Positions 31,486-34,302 of a stretch of 34,302 nucleotides of DNA are shown here, in pieces (the first letter of the stretch is position 1; every line of letters starts with the position of its first letter). The stretch is taken from positions 1-34,302 of the forward strand of contig JAEWSC010000030.1 of NCBI GenBank assembly GCA_023398575.1. The letters are read 5' to 3'. The notes under the pieces are model-generated. The model was given only the letters and a program-made list of their open reading frames with translations. It did no database searches and had not been told where the DNA came from. A program made the translations under genes and the position numbers. Origin of the DNA: Bacillota bacterium. GTDB taxonomy: Bacteria; Bacillota; Clostridia; Christensenellales; Aristaeellaceae.

Positions 31486-32781
31486 ATGTCGAATTATCCT
31501 TTTGATACTGTTTTGTTTGATTTGGATGGCACCCTGACCCGATCAGAAGAGGGAATTATCAACAGTGCCAGGTATGCGCTGGAGAAAATGGGATTTCTTG
31601 TCCCGCCGGAGGAAGAACTGCGCAAGTTTATCGGCCCTCCGCTGTACGCTTCATTTCGCGATCTTTGCGGTATGAACGATGAGCAGAGCAGACAGGCAGT
31701 GTCTTTTTACCGGGAGCGGTATGTGGTAACGGGCCTGTATGAGAATGAAGTTTATGTGGGCATACGGTCTGCCTTGCAGCGGCTGAAAAAGGCTGGTGCA
31801 TGGCTGGCGGTGGCTACAGGCAAGCCTCAGGGACCGACAGAGCGTATTCTTGCCCATTTTGGACTTACAAAGTTTTTTGACGCAGTGGCAGGAATTGAAG
31901 AAAACGATACAACAGCCGACAAGGAACAGCTGATTATTCGTGCCTTACCCAAGCAATATACCAACGCGGTGATGGTAGGCGACCGACGCTTTGACGTGGA
32001 GGGCGCAAAGGCAGTAGGCATTGGCAGCATCGGCGTTACTTATGGTTATGGCAGCCGGAATGAACTCACAGCGGCAGGTGCGGATCATCTTGTGACTTCT
32101 GTCAAAGAGCTTACAGATTTGCTCTGCGGTGATTTACCATTGCCTCGAGGTTTTTTTCTTACGGTAGAAGGGTTGGATGGCAGTGGAAAAACAACGCAGG
32201 TGGATCTGCTGGAAAAGAATCTTAAGCGTTGGGGCTTTGATGTAAAGCGCACCCGGGAACCTGGCGGCTGCCCAATATCAGAAAAAATTCGGCAGGTGGT
32301 ACTGGATATTGCCAATCTTGGCATGACTTCTACCTGCGAGGCGCTGCTGTACGCTGCTTCCCGGGCGCAGCATGTGAGTGAAGTTATCCGCCCAAGCGTG
32401 AATGAGGGCCGGGTGGTTTTGTGCGACCGGTTTGTAGATTCCAGCATCGTATATCAGGGCGCGGGCCGCGAGCTGGGGGTGGAGCTTGTATCGGCTATCA
32501 ACGCACCGGCGGTGGATGGGATGAAGCCGGACTGTACGGTGTATCTGGAAATCGATCACATGGAGGCTTTGCGCCGCAGGGGAAATGCATCAGCCTTGGA
32601 TCGTATTGAAATAGAGGAAGCAGCTTTCCATGAGCGGGTGGCAAAAGCATATAATAGATTGAAGACTGAAAATGAAGATCGTTATGTCGCTGTGGATGCA
32701 TCCCGTTCCCCTGATGTAATAGCCGCCGAAGCTTTTGATGTTGTCCTTCAACGGTTGTATGCAATGGAGGATATGGCATGA
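31486..32781 (+). CDS. tmk: HAD phosphatase-thymidylate kinase fusion
   Basis: The 431-residue protein carries two complete domains in one frame. Residues 1-215 are a HAD hydrolase of the phosphoglycolate phosphatase type: motif I DLDGTLTRSEEG, motif II AVATGKPQG, motif IV VGDRRFDVEGAKAVGI. Residues 220-431 are thymidylate kinase: FFLTVEGLDGSGKTTQ (P-loop, Lys235), TREPGGCPISEKIR, VLCDRFVDSSIVYQGAGREL, and the lid RRRGNASALDRIE with F-x-x-R-V. dTMP kinase makes dTDP for DNA synthesis. The linker is only about five residues. The gene starts 20 bases after the decarboxylase and overlaps mnmA by four bases. All key residues are present in both domains. What the HAD domain acts on is unknown; nucleotide or phosphoglycolate hydrolysis are guesses. 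Confidence 0.93.
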   Translation: MSNYPFDTVLFDLDGTLTRSEEGIINSARYALEKMGFLVPPEEELRKFIGPPLYASFRDLCGMNDEQSRQAVSFYRERYVVTGLYENEVYVGIRSALQRLKKAGAWLAVATGKPQGPTERILAHFGLTKFFDAVAGIEENDTTADKEQLIIRALPKQYTNAVMVGDRRFDVEGAKAVGIGSIGVTYGYGSRNELTAAGADHLVTSVKELTDLLCGDLPLPRGFFLTVEGLDGSGKTTQVDLLEKNLKRWGFDVKRTREPGGCPISEKIRQVVLDIANLGMTSTCEALLYAASRAQHVSEVIRPSVNEGRVVLCDRFVDSSIVYQGAGRELGVELVSAINAPAVDGMKPDCTVYLEIDHMEALRRRGNASALDRIEIEEAAFHERVAKAYNRLKTENEDRYVAVDASRSPDVIAAEAFDVVLQRLYAMEDMA

Positions 32782-33884
32782 CGCGTATTGTCGTGGGTAT
32801 GTCAGGCGGGGTTGATTCCTCTGTTTCGGCGTTGCTATTAAAACGTCAAGGATATGATGTCGTCGGTGTTTTCATGAAAAATTGGGAGGAACAGGACGAT
32901 AACGGTGTTTGTACTGCCGAGGAGGATTGGCGGGATGTGCAGGAAGTCTGCAGTCAGATAGGCATTCCATACTATGCTGTCAATTTTGCCAAAGAGTATC
33001 GAGACCGTGTTTTCTCCTACTTTCTTGAGGAATACAAAGCCGGGCGTACGCCCAATCCCGATGTACTGTGTAATAGAGAAATCAAGTTCAAGGCTTTTCT
33101 AGATTTTGCAATGAAGCTTGGTGCAGAAAAAATAGCCACTGGTCATTTTGTAAATACAGGTTATACGGGCGGTAGTTATCAGCTCTTGCGCGGAGTGGAC
33201 AGTAATAAGGATCAAAGCTACTTTTTATATATGCTTGGCCAGCATCAGCTTTCCAAGGCCATATTTCCTGTGGGGAACATGACGAAGCTGCAGGTAAGGC
33301 AGGCTGCCCGTGAGGCTGGATTGCCTGTTAGCGGCAAAAAGGATTCTACCGGCATTTGCTTTATTGGCGAACGGGACTTCAAGGCATTCTTGCAAACATA
33401 TCTCCCTGCCATGCCCGGAGATATGTGTACAGAAGGCGGTGAAGTAGTAGGGCGGCACGATGGGCTGATGTACTACACCTTGGGGCAGCGCCGTGGGTTG
33501 GGCATTGGCGGTCGTGGTGATGGACGCAGTTGGTTTGTCATTGGAAAAGATCTTGAGCGAAATAAGCTCATTGTCGCCCAAGGTGAAGATCATCCCAGAT
33601 TGTATGCGACGAAATGTCATGCAGTGCAGCCAACATGGATTAGCGGGTATCCGCCTGTATCGATTGGTGAAACGTTTGATTGCACAGCCAAGTTTCGCTA
33701 CAGGCAGCCGGATCAGAGTGTGCACGTAACTATAGAAGAAAACAGACTATTTGTACAAGCACTTGAACCACAGCGAGCTATAACACCAGGGCAGAGCATC
33801 GTTCTTTATCAAAAGGAGGTTTGTCTTGGCGGAGCCATTGTTGATGAGGTGTTGGACAGTGGGCATATGCCGGAATATGCTTGA
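32778..33884 (+). CDS. mnmA: tRNA-specific 2-thiouridylase MnmA
   Basis: MnmA adds sulfur to the wobble uridine of tRNA-Lys, -Glu and -Gln. The 368-residue protein has the ATP-pyrophosphatase loop GMSGGVDSSVSA (9-15), the first catalytic cysteine in NPDVLCNREIKF (Cys98), and the second in DSTGICFIGER (Cys194). A beta-barrel C-terminal domain (about 270-368) follows. Length is standard. The start overlaps the fusion gene stop (ATGA). It is followed by a ribosomal RNA promoter region without an obvious terminator between them. Confidence 0.96.
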   Translation: MTRIVVGMSGGVDSSVSALLLKRQGYDVVGVFMKNWEEQDDNGVCTAEEDWRDVQEVCSQIGIPYYAVNFAKEYRDRVFSYFLEEYKAGRTPNPDVLCNREIKFKAFLDFAMKLGAEKIATGHFVNTGYTGGSYQLLRGVDSNKDQSYFLYMLGQHQLSKAIFPVGNMTKLQVRQAAREAGLPVSGKKDSTGICFIGERDFKAFLQTYLPAMPGDMCTEGGEVVGRHDGLMYYTLGQRRGLGIGGRGDGRSWFVIGKDLERNKLIVAQGEDHPRLYATKCHAVQPTWISGYPPVSIGETFDCTAKFRYRQPDQSVHVTIEENRLFVQALEPQRAITPGQSIVLYQKEVCLGGAIVDEVLDSGHMPEYA

Positions 33885-34015
33885 GAAAATGCAAACGATA
33901 GAGCAGAACTCTGGAAAATATGTTGGAGTGGTATGAACAAAAGGTCAATGAGAATAGTTATTGTTCGACTAGATCATAATCTTCAAAGGAATGCATATAA
34001 ATTTGATTTTAGGTG
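33885..34015 (+). other. Non-coding region between mnmA and the rRNA promoter
   Basis: No gene is supported here. An A+T-rich stretch at about 33993-34013 just before the -35 could act as an UP element for the rRNA promoter. I see no convincing intrinsic terminator for mnmA. Confidence 0.45.
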
Positions 34016-34044
34016 TTGACAAAGCATTTGCACCGTGATATTAT
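34016..34044 (+). promoter_or_regulatory. rRNA operon promoter
   Basis: TTGACA, 17-base spacer, TATTAT, about 150 bases upstream of 16S rRNA, with an A+T-rich flank upstream. This is the usual position for an rrn promoter. Confidence 0.8.
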
Positions 34045-34191
34045 TATCAAGCTCACTGCAAGCGAGCGCCGGACCTTGAAAACGATACAGAGTCGAGAGA
34101 CTTAAAAATGGAAGCGAAAAACGACAGTTGATTCTAAGAATGAGTTTTCACTTTGTCGAGGGAAACCGAGATAAGGAGAGAAGATAGGATT
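34045..34191 (+). other. 16S rRNA leader
   Basis: The leader contains CCTTGAAAACGATAC (about 34074-34088), the kind of sequence commonly found in Bacillota rRNA leaders and spacers, followed by a small AGTC/GACT hairpin. It is expected to carry antitermination and RNase III processing signals, but I cannot assign their exact boundaries. Confidence 0.5.

Positions 34192-34302
<111 letters not shown>

Overview
The window is a chromosomal segment of a Gram-positive, probably anaerobic and spore-forming member of the Bacillota, most likely a clostridial lineage. This rests on several things visible in the sequence: strong AGGAGG-type ribosome binding sites; the gene order rimP-nusA-rnpM-ylxQ-infB-rbfA-truB-ribF-rpsO-pnp-M16 peptidase; an oxygen-sensitive class III ribonucleotide reductase (nrdD/nrdG); a glycyl-tRNA synthetase of the single-chain type; and a small Gin/CsfB-type sigma-G inhibitor, which points to endospore formation. 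I do not assign a genus.

Layout. 1-1627: a minus-strand group of two GNAT acetyltransferases and a truncated peptidase E-like gene, behind one promoter, plus the first codons of another minus-strand gene. 1856-11175: the translation/transcription operon rimP, nusA, rnpM, ylxQ, infB, rbfA, nrnA, truB, ribF. ylxP is absent from its usual place. infB carries a long low-complexity N-terminal extension with 42-base tandem repeats. 11230-15623: rpsO behind its own promoter, pnp, then an M16 peptidase, with structured non-coding stretches before and after pnp. 15642-16040: an all-alpha dUTPase-like protein.

16198-17356: a minus-strand corA with an unusual regulated leader (short ORF, antiterminator candidate and intrinsic terminator ending one base before the start codon). 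17422-20731: nrdD-nrdG behind paired NrdR boxes and a consensus promoter. 20709-21265: a small minus-strand membrane protein. 21376-22890: glyQS. 22898-24463: minus-strand asparaginase and NUDIX genes. 24521-26687: an MFS transporter and a glycerophosphodiesterase. 26684-29588: greA, lysS and a membrane-anchored protein of unknown function. 29658-33884: gin behind a sigma-F-like promoter, an Orn/Lys/Arg-type decarboxylase, a HAD phosphatase-thymidylate kinase fusion, and mnmA. The gin / yaaO-like / tmk neighbourhood is the same as in Bacillus subtilis. 34016-34302: a ribosomal RNA promoter, leader and the first ~110 bases of 16S rRNA.

Most of the window is housekeeping. The most unusual element is the corA leader (17132-17356). 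A 24-codon ORF with a strong ribosome binding site begins Met-Glu-Gly-Asp-Pro, reminiscent of the enterobacterial MgtL peptide. Codons 10-16 of that ORF can pair over 13 bases with the upper part of a terminator that ends just before the corA start codon and whose 3' arm holds the corA ribosome binding site. This looks like ribosome-controlled attenuation, possibly sensing magnesium. Second is the HAD-thymidylate kinase fusion.
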